Notes under the pieces: generated by a model
What the model saw: the letters and a program-made list of their open reading frames with translations, nothing else
Told to the model about the DNA's origin: nothing
The model's database searches: none
Translations under genes and position numbers: made by a program
Assembly: GCA_902613655.1 (NCBI GenBank)
Contig: CACMHR010000002.1
Location: 71,651 to 135,650, forward strand
From: Anoxypelagibacter sp902613655
GTDB lineage: Bacteria > Pseudomonadota > Alphaproteobacteria > Pelagibacterales > Pelagibacteraceae
Length of the DNA: 64,000 nucleotides
Direction: 5' to 3'
Shown here: in pieces, positions 1 through 9,536 of the stretch
Layout of the letters: each line of letters opens with the position of its first letter
Numbering within the stretch: position 1 is the first letter of the stretch

Positions 1-245
1 ACAGATTGATCATCAAAAGTTCTTCCTATTAATCTTTTAGCTGCAAAAATCGTATCACTTGGATTTGTGACCGCTTGTCTTTTTGCGGGTTGACCAACTA
101 GTTTTTCATCTTTTTCAAGAAAGGCAACTACAGAAGGAGTTGTTCTTTGGCCCTCGGCATTCTCAATTACCTTTGCCTGTTTTCCATCCATTATTGCGAC
201 ACAAGAATTGGTTGTTCCTAAGTCTATTCCGATTACTCTACTCAT
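1..245 (-). CDS. dnaK: Chaperone DnaK (Hsp70), N-terminal fragment cut by window edge
   Basis: This is the first 81 residues of the cytosolic Hsp70 chaperone, which refolds proteins with DnaJ and GrpE. The start ATG is the complement of 243-245, and the reading frame runs off the left edge without a stop. The visible part contains the actin-like ATPase phosphate loop (IDLGTTNSC, residues 7-15) and a conserved TPS-VAF stretch near residues 36-41, both diagnostic of Hsp70. The gene lies 44 bases downstream of grpE on the same strand, forming the expected grpE-dnaK unit. The truncation is due to the window, not the gene. Confidence 0.97.
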   Translation of the reverse strand, partial: MSRVIGIDLGTTNSCVAIMDGKQAKVIENAEGQRTTPSVVAFLEKDEKLVGQPAKRQAVTNPSDTIFAAKRLIGRTFDDQS

Positions 246-289
246 AATACCTCATATATGGTGTTTGTTTTGTCTTATACAAGGTTGGT

Positions 290-862
290 TTAAGATTTTT
301 TTTCACTTTTTTCCTCATTTTTCCGATCTTTTTGGTGAATTTTTTTTGAAACAGCTACTAAAGAGGGTCTAAGTAATCTCTCCCCATACATGTAGCCAGC
401 TTGAATTTCTTCGATTATATGTCCAGGTTCGACTTTAGGATTTTCAATTTCAGTCATTGCTTGGTGAAAATTGGGGTCAAATTTTTTATTATTAGTATCA
501 ATTTTTTCAATTTTATTTTTTTTGAAAATAGAAAGCATATCTTTCTCAATAATTTCAATATTTTTTAAAAATTTATCTAAATCTTTATTATTTTTTAAAG
601 TCTCATCGTCTTTAATGGAACTATGCGCCCTTCTTAGATTATCTAATATTGCCAAACTTTCTCTTGCGAAATTAAAACTTCCAAAGTCAATAGCCTCTTT
701 TATCTCTTTCTCAAATCTATTTCTCTGGTTTTCTATTTCAGCTAATGATCTTAACAATTTATCTTCTGAATTTTTTAATTGTTCCTCAACGGACAATTTT
801 TCCTCTTCTTTAGATGGGCTCTTTTTTTTATCCATCTTATTTTCATCATTTAAATCATTCAT
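290..862 (-). CDS. grpE: Nucleotide exchange factor GrpE
   Basis: GrpE releases ADP from DnaK and so resets the Hsp70 cycle. The 190-residue product has a charged, Lys/Glu-rich N-terminus, a long helical coiled-coil region (about residues 22-75) that forms the dimer stalk, and the C-terminal beta domain ending in a GYMYGERLLRPSLVAV-like block that matches the family signature. Length is normal. It is the promoter-proximal gene of a grpE-dnaK pair and diverges from rdgB across only 39 bases. No hrcA repressor gene lies next to it, although hrcA-grpE pairing is common in alphaproteobacteria; it may lie elsewhere or be absent. Confidence 0.95.
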   Translation of the reverse strand: MNDLNDENKMDKKKSPSKEEEKLSVEEQLKNSEDKLLRSLAEIENQRNRFEKEIKEAIDFGSFNFARESLAILDNLRRAHSSIKDDETLKNNKDLDKFLKNIEIIEKDMLSIFKKNKIEKIDTNNKKFDPNFHQAMTEIENPKVEPGHIIEEIQAGYMYGERLLRPSLVAVSKKIHQKDRKNEEKSEKKS

Positions 863-901
863 ATTTGCTATATAGTTACAAATTATTTAATTTCTAGATA
901 T

Positions 902-1495
902 ATGTATAAAATTAATAAAATACTAATCGGAACCCATAATAAGGGCAAATTTAAAGAGATTTCAGACTTATTGCCAAGGAATGTAGTGAAAATTTCACCT
1001 CTAAGTCTTGGAATTGAAAGCCCGGAGGAAACTGGAAAAACATTTTCTGAAAATTCTTTACTTAAAGCTAAATTTTTCTATGAAAAATCTAATATAGTAA
1101 CATTATCAGATGACTCTGGGTTAGAAGTTGAGTGTCTTAATAACGAACCAGGAATTTATTCTTCAAGGTGGGCTGATGAGTTTGGCGGGTTTGATAATGC
1201 TATGACTGAAATTTTAAAAAGAGTTAAAAAAATCAACAAAGGAACCAAGGCAATTTTTACCAGCAGTCTGACCATTTACCTTGATAATAAAAAAATTATA
1301 ACCGAAATTGGCAAAATAGATGGAAAAATATCTAAAAAAAAAGGTTTAAATGGTTTTGGATATGATCCAATATTTATCCCGAATGGTCACACAAAAACTT
1401 TTGCCGAAATGGAATATAAAGATAAACTATTAATTGATCATAGATATATTGCATATAAAAAATTAGAAAAGAAAATCAAAAATTATATTCAGTAA
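902..1495 (+). CDS. rdgB: Non-canonical purine NTP pyrophosphatase (RdgB/HAM1)
   Basis: This enzyme hydrolyses dITP, ITP and XTP to monophosphates and pyrophosphate, keeping deaminated purines out of DNA and RNA. The 197-residue protein shows the HAM1 hallmarks: substrate motif THNKGK at residues 11-16, the acidic SDDSGLEV block with catalytic Asp70/Asp71, GFGYDPIF at 151-158, and a DHR-x5-KKL-like C-terminal block at 179-188. Length is typical. It diverges from grpE. Its last 20 bases overlap the end of the convergent LpoA-like gene, so the two share a 3' boundary with no room for a separate terminator. Confidence 0.96.
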   Translation: MYKINKILIGTHNKGKFKEISDLLPRNVVKISPLSLGIESPEETGKTFSENSLLKAKFFYEKSNIVTLSDDSGLEVECLNNEPGIYSSRWADEFGGFDNAMTEILKRVKKINKGTKAIFTSSLTIYLDNKKIITEIGKIDGKISKKKGLNGFGYDPIFIPNGHTKTFAEMEYKDKLLIDHRYIAYKKLEKKIKNYIQ

Positions 1496-2639
1496 AATTT
1501 CCGTCATAAATTTTATAAATTCTTAATTTTTGTATAACCTTATTTTCCGAAATATTAAATTTACCAACTTTTCCTTTAATATCCTTTTTAAAATAAAAAT
1601 TATTTATTGATTTTATTTCACCAGATTTTTTCCAAGCATAATAAATTAATCCAATCGCATCATAACTCAAGATAGATATTTCTGTAGGTCTATAGTTATA
1701 AATTTTATAAAAATTATCATTAAAAATTTTGAAATTTTTATAATTTACCGATGGAAAGTAAAAATTTTTGATTGATGTTTCCTCGAGTAAACTTTGGTCA
1801 AACCACTGATTGCCAGTTATTATAAGTATCTCCTCATCCGAAACATCCGTATAAGCAAGAGAAGTAAGAACACTTTTTAAACTATCACCAAAATCCAAAA
1901 TAATTATAGAGTCAAAATTTACTTTACCCAGGGTATATTTCTGCTTTAACTTGCTTAATTCTTTAAGATCTTTTGGATCATCAGATTCCTCCAATTTTTT
2001 AATTCTTGAATCTAAATTTATTTTTCTTTGTTTATAATTTGTGAGCTTTTCAATTTGTTTTGTCAATTTTTCTGGATCTTGATCGTACTTATATATTTTT
2101 GTATTAGAAAAATTCATCAATGAAATATTTTTTTCTATATGTTTTGTGTAGTCATTTTTTGGAAATAATATTACTGTTTTTTTTCTTTTTTTTTGTTTTA
2201 TAAAGCTTTTTATTGACAATAATTGAGACTCAAGATTTATTCCTAGCATTAATACATTTTTATTTATACTTGAGCTCATATTAGACAATGATAAAAAAAT
2301 TAAGTTTTGACATCCAAAAAGTTTATTTGTCAATTTTGATTCTACAGGTCCAATAATTATTTTTATTCCATTATCCTGAAATTTTTCACACGCCTTGACT
2401 ATCTTTTCATTTTTAGATCCCGAGTCCTCCGGAAATATTTTTATTTTTGGGTTTCCTAAATCGTGTAATGCAATGTTTATAGAGTATAAGATTTCCTCCC
2501 CCAATTCTTTAAGCTCACCGGAAAACGGTGCCAAAACCCCAATTTTTAATAAATCTTGATTTTTATCCTCAGCTGAAAAAACATAAGTATTAAAACTTAA
2601 CAGTAGATAATATAAAATTAACAAAATAAATTTTTTCAT
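1476..2639 (-). CDS. LpoA-like periplasmic binding protein (penicillin-binding protein activator family)
   Basis: The product is about 387 residues. The frame is open further upstream to 2744, but the ATG at 2639 gives a proper signal peptide (MKKF, a long Leu/Ile core, probable cleavage after residue 23 at VFSA). The mature part starts LKIGVLAPFSGELKELG, typical of type I periplasmic ligand-binding folds (Peripla_BP_6). The gene starts four bases from rsmI in divergent orientation. In many proteobacteria the gene beside rsmI encodes LpoA/YraM, the activator of a peptidoglycan synthase, so that role is inferred from context. An amino-acid ABC binding protein is the alternative, but no ABC permease genes are nearby. 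Confidence 0.72.
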   Translation of the reverse strand: MKKFILLILYYLLLSFNTYVFSAEDKNQDLLKIGVLAPFSGELKELGEEILYSINIALHDLGNPKIKIFPEDSGSKNEKIVKACEKFQDNGIKIIIGPVESKLTNKLFGCQNLIFLSLSNMSSSINKNVLMLGINLESQLLSIKSFIKQKKRKKTVILFPKNDYTKHIEKNISLMNFSNTKIYKYDQDPEKLTKQIEKLTNYKQRKINLDSRIKKLEESDDPKDLKELSKLKQKYTLGKVNFDSIIILDFGDSLKSVLTSLAYTDVSDEEILIITGNQWFDQSLLEETSIKNFYFPSVNYKNFKIFNDNFYKIYNYRPTEISILSYDAIGLIYYAWKKSGEIKSINNFYFKKDIKGKVGKFNISENKVIQKLRIYKIYDGNFTEYNF

Positions 2640-2643
2640 AAAT

Positions 2644-3483
2644 ATGAATAATTTTTTACCAGGTTTATACATTGTTTCAACTCCAATAGGCAATTTAGAG
2701 GATATTACATTAAGAGCATTAAATGTACTTAGAAATTCTGACAAAATTTTGTGTGAAGATACAAGAAGATCAATAAAATTATTAAATCATTACAAAATTA
2801 AAAATAAGCTCATCTCGTATCATAAATTTAATGAGAAGAAATCATTGCCATTCGTTTTAAACTCTATTTTAAAAGGGGAAAAAATTGCACTCATTTCTGA
2901 TGCTGGCACACCTATTTTATCTGATCCAGGCTTATTTCTTTTAAGAGAATGTATTAAAAAAAATATTAAAATTTATCCAATACCTGGTGTATCAGCTGCA
3001 ACTACTGCAATAAGTGTATCTGGTTTCGAAGATAAGTACTTTTTCTATGGTTTTTTGTCCAAAAAAGAAAAAGAAATCGAAAGGACTTTAAATACTTTAA
3101 AAGACTATAATTTTAGTATTGTTTTTTTTATACCAGCAATAAAAATAAATTTTTATATTAAATTATTTAAAAAATATTTTTTGAATAGAGAATTACTTGT
3201 TGCAAAAGAAATGACAAAAATACACGAGAATTTTTATAGAAAAGACCTTGGAAGCTTTGATGGTTTCAAAAGTAAAATGAAAGGTGAATTAACAGTCGTA
3301 ATATCAGAAATTAAAAAAAAATATGCTTTTAAAGACAATAAAATTGATAAAAAAACTCTTAAATTGGAAATAGCTAAATATTTAAAAAGATATTCTTTGC
3401 GGGATGTAGTAAAGTTAGTTTCTGAAAAAAATAAAATACCAAGAAAAGAAATATATGATTTATGTCTAAAAATAAAAAATTAG
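2644..3483 (+). CDS. rsmI: 16S rRNA (cytidine1402-2'-O)-methyltransferase RsmI
   Basis: RsmI methylates the ribose of C1402 in 16S rRNA at the decoding centre using SAM. The 279-residue protein has the tetrapyrrole-methylase fold: VSTPIGNLEDITLRA at residues 11-25, CEDTR at 37-41, and the SAM-binding SDAGTPILSDPG loop at 85-96, followed by PIPGVSA. The C-terminal 50 residues form the small basic domain usual in RsmI. The ATG is four bases from the start of the divergent LpoA-like gene. The 3' end overlaps the next gene by 22 bases, so the two are likely cotranscribed. The yraN nuclease gene that often follows rsmI is absent. Confidence 0.95.
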   Translation: MNNFLPGLYIVSTPIGNLEDITLRALNVLRNSDKILCEDTRRSIKLLNHYKIKNKLISYHKFNEKKSLPFVLNSILKGEKIALISDAGTPILSDPGLFLLRECIKKNIKIYPIPGVSAATTAISVSGFEDKYFFYGFLSKKEKEIERTLNTLKDYNFSIVFFIPAIKINFYIKLFKKYFLNRELLVAKEMTKIHENFYRKDLGSFDGFKSKMKGELTVVISEIKKKYAFKDNKIDKKTLKLEIAKYLKRYSLRDVVKLVSEKNKIPRKEIYDLCLKIKN

Positions 3484-4073
3484 CATCACTATTTTCAAAT
3501 TTAATTTTAATTTTTTTTCTTTTAAACTCCTGTGTTGGGAGCTCATCCGTTGGTGTATTTGGTTCTGGTGTTAGTATTGCTTTTGATCCAAGGACAGTTG
3601 GAATGCAAATAGATGACTCAATTATGCAAAAAAATTTAATGGGAAGACTTACATTAACTGAAAAAAAATATTTACTTTCAATAGGCGTTAAAGTTTTGGA
3701 TGGAAATATATTTCTTTCTGGGAAGGTCGATGAACCCGAAGAAAAACTTAAAATTACTAAATTAGCTTGGGAGACAAAAGGAGCTAGATCAGTAAAAAGT
3801 GCAATAAGTATAAAAGGGCAAACAAATTTTAAAGGCACAGCCAAAGATGTTTTAATAACATCACAGTTAAGAACTGCACTGATTTTTAATAAATCTATTA
3901 AAGCTACCAACTATAATATTGATACTATTAATGGAAAAACTTACATTTTCGGTATTTCAATGACTAGAGATGAAAAAAAGGCAGTAATCAATGAAACTAA
4001 AAACATTTACGGCTTAAAGGAAGCGGTAGCAAGTATTATTTTAGTTGAAGATTTAAGTAGAAATAAAAACTAA
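3462..4073 (+). CDS. BON-domain outer-membrane lipoprotein (DolP/YraP-like)
   Basis: This 203-residue protein begins with a lipoprotein signal: a basic N-terminus, a hydrophobic stretch and a lipobox LNSC with Cys24 as the expected lipidation site. Two BON domains follow, at roughly residues 40-110 and 118-197, each with the VKVLDGNIFLSGKV or IDTINGKTYIFG type strand pattern and a downstream alpha-beta unit. DolP/YraP of enteric bacteria has the same design and supports outer-membrane integrity; it also maps near rsmI and lpoA, which supports the assignment. It overlaps rsmI by 22 bases and ends against convergent maeB, overlapping its last four bases. Confidence 0.85.
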   Translation: MSKNKKLASLFSNLILIFFLLNSCVGSSSVGVFGSGVSIAFDPRTVGMQIDDSIMQKNLMGRLTLTEKKYLLSIGVKVLDGNIFLSGKVDEPEEKLKITKLAWETKGARSVKSAISIKGQTNFKGTAKDVLITSQLRTALIFNKSIKATNYNIDTINGKTYIFGISMTRDEKKAVINETKNIYGLKEAVASIILVEDLSRNKN

Positions 4074-6364
4074 TTCTTTTTTTTGTTCTTATAATCTATA
4101 ACTTCAGATGAGAAGGCAGCAACAGACGCCAAGTTTAAAATGTCATTCGGTGAAGATCTTAATGGTGCGATTTCAATAGGCAAACCCAAACCAATTAAAA
4201 GTGGACCAATAGTTTTAGCACCACCAATTGTTCTCATAAGCTTAGTTGATATAGCAGCACTATGAAGAGCAGGCATTATTAGAATATTTGCATTACCAAC
4301 TATTTTAGAGAATGGATAAGTTTCTTTATATTTTGGATTCAAAGCAACATCAGGCTGCATTTCTCCATCAAAATCGAAATCAACTTTTCTATTTTTTAAA
4401 ATTTCAATGGCCTCTCTAACATGTTTTGTATTTCTAGATGTAGGTTTGCCAAATGTCGAATGAGATAAAAATGCCACTTTTGGATCAAAACCAAATAATC
4501 TTGCAACCCTGACACTTGAAATAGAAATTTTAACTAAATGATCTGCAGAGGGAAAGTCATTTACTTGAGTATCAGCAATGAAAACTGTTTTTTTTGGAGT
4601 TATGAGCAGGTTAAGACCAAATAATATTTCCCCGGGCCTTGCATCTACAACATTTCTAAGACTTTCAATGGATGCAGCATAGTGCCTTATATTTCCTGTT
4701 ACCATTGCATCTGCGTCCCCGCAATCAACCATTGAGGATCCCCAAATAATTCTGTCATTTCTCATGAGCCTATCAACATCTCTCTCCAGAAGACCCTTTC
4801 TTTGTAATTTTTCATATAACTTTTTTGTATATTTCTCTCTCTTTTCTTTATCAGTTGAATTCACGATTTTAATTTTATAGTTTTCATCTAGACCTATCTC
4901 TTTTAGCTGCTCTTGAACTCTTTTCTCATTTCCAATGACAATCGGCGTTCCTAATCGACTATTTTTATAGGCAACTGCTGCTTTTAGCATATTCTGGTCT
5001 TCTCCCTCAGCAAAGACAACAGTTTTGGGTCTCTTTTTTACCTGCGCATTAATACCTTGCATAATGCTCATGGATGGATCAAGCCTATTAGTTAACTGAT
5101 CTTTGTAAGTTTCAATATCCGGAATTTTTTTTCTTGCCACACCACTTTTTATTGCTGCTTGAGCAACTGCTGCCGGTATTCTACTTATTAATCTAGGATC
5201 GAAAGTAGATGGAATAATATATTCTTTTCCATAATGAGGTCTTTCGCCACCATAAGCGTTAACTACTTCATCTGGAACCTCCTCTCTCGCAAGTGCAGCT
5301 ATCGCTTTAGCCGCTGCTATTTTCATCTCTTCGTTTATTTCTTTTGCTCTAACATCAAGAGCACCTCTAAATATATAAGGGAAACCAATTAAATTATTAA
5401 CTTGATTTGGATAGTCTGATCTACCAGTAGCAACTATTGCGTCCGATCTAACCTCATCGACTAATTCAGGTTTAATTTCAGGATCAGGATTTGCACATGC
5501 AAATATGATAGGATTTTTGGCCATAGACTTTACCATATCCTTATCCAAAACATTTTTTGCGGATAAACCTAAAAAAACATCTGCACCCCTCATTGCATCT
5601 TTAAGTGTTCTTAATTCTGTTTCAACTGCATATGCAGATTTAAATTCATCAACATTATCTCTCCCTTTGTAAATAACTCCTTTTCTATCAAGCATAATTA
5701 TATTTTTGGTTTTTATACCAATACTTTTGAAAAGGTTTGCGCACGCTAATGCAGAAGCACCTGCTCCATTAATAACAATTTTAACATCACCTGGCTTTTT
5801 ATTAGATAAATCTAATGCATTTATTAATGCAGCAGAAGTAATTATAGCCGTTCCATGTTGATCATCATGAAAAATTGGAATATCCAAACTTTCCTTTAAC
5901 TGTCTTTCAATTATAAAACAATCGGGCGCAGCTATATCTTCCAAATTAATACCACCAAAACTATTTCCGATATTTTTAATACAATTAATTATTTCATCAG
6001 AATTCTTATTGTCTATTTCAATATCTATTGCATCAATGTCTGCAAACCTTTTAAAAAGTACAGCCTTTCCCTCCATAACAGGCTTAGATGCTAGCGCACC
6101 TAAATTCCCAAGTCCGAGAATAGCTGAGCCATTACTTATCACTGCTACCAGGTTTCCTTTGCTAGTATATTCGTAAGCAGCGTCAGGATTTTTGGATATT
6201 TCCAAAACTGGAACTGCTACTCCAGGAGAATATGCAAGAGATAGGTCTCTTTTAGTTGTTAAAGATTTTGAGGAAATTATCTCAATTTTGCCAGACTTTC
6301 CTTTATTATGAAATTCAAGTGCTTCTTTATCTGTATAATGGTCAATTTTTGATTTTTTTGTCAT
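4070..6364 (-). CDS. maeB: NADP-dependent malic enzyme, MaeB type with phosphotransacetylase-like C-terminal domain
   Basis: MaeB oxidatively decarboxylates malate to pyruvate, supplying NADPH and linking the TCA cycle to pyruvate. The 764-residue length equals that of the hybrid MaeB class (about 760). The N-terminal malic domain includes SPGVAVPVLEI near residue 46, the metal-binding LEDIAAPDCF at 141-150 and FHDDQHGTA at 165-173. The Rossmann domain begins VINGAGASA at 198. From about residue 430 a phosphotransacetylase-like domain follows; in this class it is thought to be regulatory (acetyl-CoA sensing) rather than catalytic. The gene stands alone on its strand between the BON lipoprotein and divergent murJ. 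Confidence 0.95.
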   Translation of the reverse strand: MTKKSKIDHYTDKEALEFHNKGKSGKIEIISSKSLTTKRDLSLAYSPGVAVPVLEISKNPDAAYEYTSKGNLVAVISNGSAILGLGNLGALASKPVMEGKAVLFKRFADIDAIDIEIDNKNSDEIINCIKNIGNSFGGINLEDIAAPDCFIIERQLKESLDIPIFHDDQHGTAIITSAALINALDLSNKKPGDVKIVINGAGASALACANLFKSIGIKTKNIIMLDRKGVIYKGRDNVDEFKSAYAVETELRTLKDAMRGADVFLGLSAKNVLDKDMVKSMAKNPIIFACANPDPEIKPELVDEVRSDAIVATGRSDYPNQVNNLIGFPYIFRGALDVRAKEINEEMKIAAAKAIAALAREEVPDEVVNAYGGERPHYGKEYIIPSTFDPRLISRIPAAVAQAAIKSGVARKKIPDIETYKDQLTNRLDPSMSIMQGINAQVKKRPKTVVFAEGEDQNMLKAAVAYKNSRLGTPIVIGNEKRVQEQLKEIGLDENYKIKIVNSTDKEKREKYTKKLYEKLQRKGLLERDVDRLMRNDRIIWGSSMVDCGDADAMVTGNIRHYAASIESLRNVVDARPGEILFGLNLLITPKKTVFIADTQVNDFPSADHLVKISISSVRVARLFGFDPKVAFLSHSTFGKPTSRNTKHVREAIEILKNRKVDFDFDGEMQPDVALNPKYKETYPFSKIVGNANILIMPALHSAAISTKLMRTIGGAKTIGPLLIGLGLPIEIAPLRSSPNDILNLASVAAFSSEVIDYKNKKKN

Positions 6365-6420
6365 TAAAATTTAATTATGTAATATAAATGATATTAAATC
6401 ACTAATAATTTGTCTTAAAT

Positions 6421-7947
6421 ATGAATTTATTGTCTTCTGCGTCAGTTTTTGGGTTTTATACTTTAGTAAGTAGGGTTTTGGGCTATTTAAGAGATATTTT
6501 AATAGCAGTTTTTTTAGGAACAAGTGTTTACGCTGATGCTTTTTTTGTTGCTTTTAGGTTACCAAATACTTTCAGGAGGTTATTTGCTGAAGGAACATTT
6601 AATGCTGCGTTTATACCAAGTTATTCAGAGCAAAAAATTAAAGGAAAAAAATTAGGAAATAAATTTGCTGATGAGGTTTTTAATATAATCTCAATATTTC
6701 TAATTTTATTGATTATAATAATAGAAATTTTTACCCCTTTTATAGTTTACATTATAGCACCAGGTTTTTACGAAAATTTGGAAAAATTCAATTTAGCTGT
6801 AGAATTCACTAGAATTACATTTCCATTTTTGCTTTTTGTTAGTTTATCTTCTTTACTTTCAGGTATTTTAAATTCTAACAATAAATTTGCAGCTGCGGCA
6901 GCTGCACCAATAGTTTTAAATATAGTTTTAATTCTATCGCTTTTTCTTTCTTTTTATTATGATCTTGATATTGCAAAAAGTTTATCAATAGGTGTAACGT
7001 TATCTGGAATATTTCAATTTCTCGTTTTATTAATTTTTACACGTAAATTTTATTTTCCTTCAGTTTTTTTTATTAAAAAATTTAATAATAATATAAAAAC
7101 TTTTTTTAGAAAATTGCTACCTAGTATTTTTTCCTCGGGAATAACCCAAATTAATATTTTAATTGGGACTATAATAGCATCATTTCAATCTGGTGCTGTG
7201 TCTTATTTATATTATGCAGATAGAGTTTACCAAATTAACCTGGCAATTGCAGGAATCGCAGTTGGCACTGTTGCATTACCTAATTTAGCAAAAAATGTTA
7301 AATTAAAAAAACAAAATATAATCGATAAATTACAAAACAGATCAATTGAATTGTGTTTGTTACTATCACTACCTGCCGCATTTGGATTGCTTATAGCATC
7401 AGAGCAAATAGTTAACTCATTGTTTGGGTATGGATCTTTTAATATTGAAGACATTCATTATACATCCCTAGCTTTAATATTTTTTGCATTTGGTGTGCCA
7501 GCTTTTGCGTTGATAAAAGTTTTGTCAAATTTTTATTTTGCAAGAAACGATACTAAGTTTCCATTTTATGTATCTTTTATAACCATGTTAATTAATATTA
7601 TTATCAGCTTATCTTTTTTTAAAAAGTATGGTTTTATTATAATACCAATTGCAACTTCATTGTCTTCCTGGGTTGCAATTTTAATTTATTTAATATTCCT
7701 AAAAAAAAATAAAATATTATTTTTGTCGAGCGGGTTTATATCAAATTTTTTAAAAATTTTACTTTCAACATTTTTAATGTCTATTTTTCTCTATTACGGT
7801 CTTAATTATTTTGAGGATAAGTTTGTATATTTAAACAAATTTAAATTAATTTATTTGTTAATTATGGTAGGTTTATCATCAGCTTTATACCTAATTGTTG
7901 CTAAAATTTTAGGAGTATTAAACCTAAAAAGTTACAAAATAAAATGA
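6421..7947 (+). CDS. murJ: Lipid II flippase MurJ (MviN)
   Basis: MurJ flips the peptidoglycan precursor lipid II across the inner membrane. The 508-residue protein is strongly hydrophobic with about 14 membrane segments. It opens with the family's characteristic block: a Ser-rich start, SRVLGYLRD near residue 17, then DAFFVAFRLPNTFRRLFAEGTF-like sequence containing the conserved Arg residues lining the cavity. The length matches MurJ proteins (about 510). Its stop overlaps the trpS start by four bases (ATGA), so the two are probably translationally coupled. Confidence 0.96.
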   Translation: MNLLSSASVFGFYTLVSRVLGYLRDILIAVFLGTSVYADAFFVAFRLPNTFRRLFAEGTFNAAFIPSYSEQKIKGKKLGNKFADEVFNIISIFLILLIIIIEIFTPFIVYIIAPGFYENLEKFNLAVEFTRITFPFLLFVSLSSLLSGILNSNNKFAAAAAAPIVLNIVLILSLFLSFYYDLDIAKSLSIGVTLSGIFQFLVLLIFTRKFYFPSVFFIKKFNNNIKTFFRKLLPSIFSSGITQINILIGTIIASFQSGAVSYLYYADRVYQINLAIAGIAVGTVALPNLAKNVKLKKQNIIDKLQNRSIELCLLLSLPAAFGLLIASEQIVNSLFGYGSFNIEDIHYTSLALIFFAFGVPAFALIKVLSNFYFARNDTKFPFYVSFITMLINIIISLSFFKKYGFIIIPIATSLSSWVAILIYLIFLKKNKILFLSSGFISNFLKILLSTFLMSIFLYYGLNYFEDKFVYLNKFKLIYLLIMVGLSSALYLIVAKILGVLNLKSYKIK

Positions 7948-8954
7948 ATAAGAATTTTAAAGACTTAGTTTTTTCAGGTGTTCAACCCACTGGCAATTTG
8001 CATTTAGGAAATTACTTAGGCGCAATGAAAAATTTCGTTGAACTTCAAAAAAAAACTAATTGCATTTATTCAATTGTAGATCTTCATGCTATTACAGTGT
8101 TTCAAGATCCTAAAGAACTTAATAATAGTATACTAGAGACTGTTGCTGGGTTCATTGCTTGTGGTTTAGATTTTAAAAAAAGTATAATTTTTAATCAGTC
8201 TTCTGTCAGCGAACATGCCGAGCTTGCTTGGATTTTTAACTGCGTTTCAAGACTTGGATGGCTTAATAGAATGACACAATTTAAAGAAAAGGCTGGGACA
8301 AATAAAGAAAATGCGAGTGTTGGATTATATGTTTATCCAAATTTGATGGCAGCAGATATTCTTTTATACAAAGCAACTCATGTTCCAGTGGGAGATGATC
8401 AAAAACAACATTTAGAGCTTTGTAGGGATATAGCAAATAAATTTAATAATGATTTTGGAAGCTCAAAATTTTTTCCAATACCAGAACCCTTAATACATAA
8501 AAATTTTTCACGAGTAATGAGCTTAAGGGATGGAAAAAAGAAAATGAGCAAATCAGAAGAGTCTGATTATTCAAGAATTAATCTTCAAGACAGTGAAGAT
8601 GAAATTGAAAAAAAAATTAAAAAAGCTAAAACTGATTCTTCTGTAATACCATCAGATAAAAAGGATTTAGAAAAACGACCTGAAGCACTAAACCTGTTAA
8701 ATATATATTCGTCTATAACCAATTCAACCTTAGAGAAAACCTTGAAAGAAATGGAAGGTAAAGATTTTTACCAATTTAAAAAAAAACTCACCGATGTATT
8801 AATTGCAACAATTTGTCCCATTGGTAAAAAAATAAAACAACTAAATAAAGATAAGGTCCAATTGGTCAGTATTTTAAGGGAAGGAAGCGTAAAAGCCAAA
8901 ACGATTGCTAGCAAAAATTTGAAAGAAATAAAAGAAATTGTTGGATTTATTTAA
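7944..8954 (+). CDS. trpS: Tryptophanyl-tRNA synthetase
   Basis: This class I synthetase charges tRNA-Trp. The 336-residue length is standard for bacterial TrpRS. The signature motifs are visible: GVQPTGNLHLGNYLGA, with the HIGH equivalent HLGN at residues 20-23, and KMSKS at 200-204. The region around PVGDDQKQHLELCRDI is also typical of the family. It overlaps murJ by four bases and is followed after 26 bases by the Nfu gene on the same strand. Confidence 0.97.
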   Translation: MNKNFKDLVFSGVQPTGNLHLGNYLGAMKNFVELQKKTNCIYSIVDLHAITVFQDPKELNNSILETVAGFIACGLDFKKSIIFNQSSVSEHAELAWIFNCVSRLGWLNRMTQFKEKAGTNKENASVGLYVYPNLMAADILLYKATHVPVGDDQKQHLELCRDIANKFNNDFGSSKFFPIPEPLIHKNFSRVMSLRDGKKKMSKSEESDYSRINLQDSEDEIEKKIKKAKTDSSVIPSDKKDLEKRPEALNLLNIYSSITNSTLEKTLKEMEGKDFYQFKKKLTDVLIATICPIGKKIKQLNKDKVQLVSILREGSVKAKTIASKNLKEIKEIVGFI

Positions 8955-8980
8955 CAATTTAAATATGTTAATAACTTATA

Positions 8981-9532
8981 ATGATACAAACAGAAACAAC
9001 CCCAAACCCCAATGCATTAAAATTTATTTCAGATAATAAATTTTCCGAGATTGGAGCTAAAGAGTTTCAAAAAAAAGATATTACCCCTAAAACAAATAAT
9101 TTAATAAGAAATTTATTGGGTTTTGAAGGAGTAGAATTAGTGCTCGTCTCAGATAACTTTATAAGTGTAAAAAAATTTGAAAATGCAAATTGGGATAGCC
9201 TAAGGCCTTCAATAATATCAGAGATCAATGATCATTTAGAAAAAGACAAAAAACCAATTTTTGTTAAAAACATCAAACATTCAACTAAACCAAAAGAGGA
9301 AAGCAATTTAATTGTCGAAGAGATAAAGAAAGTTCTTGATAGCAAAATTAGACCAGCAGTCGCAAAGGATGGCGGCGATATAAAATTTATATCTTTTCAA
9401 GATGGAACAGTCAAAGTTGAGCTAAGGGGAAGTTGTTCTGGATGTCCCAGTTCTATCGTTACACTTAAAAATGGAGTTCAAAATCTATTACGTCATTACA
9501 TAAAAGAAGTTAAGAACGTTGAAGCTATTTAA
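8981..9532 (+). CDS. Nfu-type Fe-S cluster scaffold/carrier protein
   Basis: The protein delivers Fe-S clusters to apo-enzymes. The 183 residues comprise an N-terminal Nfu_N domain (about 1-88, opening MIQTETTPNPNALKF, the usual alphaproteobacterial and mitochondrial NFU1 start) and a C-terminal NifU domain (about 108-183) carrying the cluster-binding Cys152-x2-Cys155 in GSCSGCPSS. The two-domain layout is that of mitochondrial NFU1 and its alphaproteobacterial relatives. It lies between trpS and the glucosaminidase gene with only four bases before the latter, so it is probably part of the murJ-trpS run. Confidence 0.93.
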   Translation: MIQTETTPNPNALKFISDNKFSEIGAKEFQKKDITPKTNNLIRNLLGFEGVELVLVSDNFISVKKFENANWDSLRPSIISEINDHLEKDKKPIFVKNIKHSTKPKEESNLIVEEIKKVLDSKIRPAVAKDGGDIKFISFQDGTVKVELRGSCSGCPSSIVTLKNGVQNLLRHYIKEVKNVEAI

Positions 9533-9536
9533 TTAA

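Noticed and set aside
471..875. Open frame of 134 residues antisense to grpE
   Set aside because: It is Ser/Leu/Phe-rich complement of the Lys/Glu-rich grpE sequence, a common artefact.
3374..3910. Open frame of 178 residues antisense to rsmI and the BON gene
   Set aside because: It crosses two supported genes on the opposite strand and shows no domain or plausible start context.
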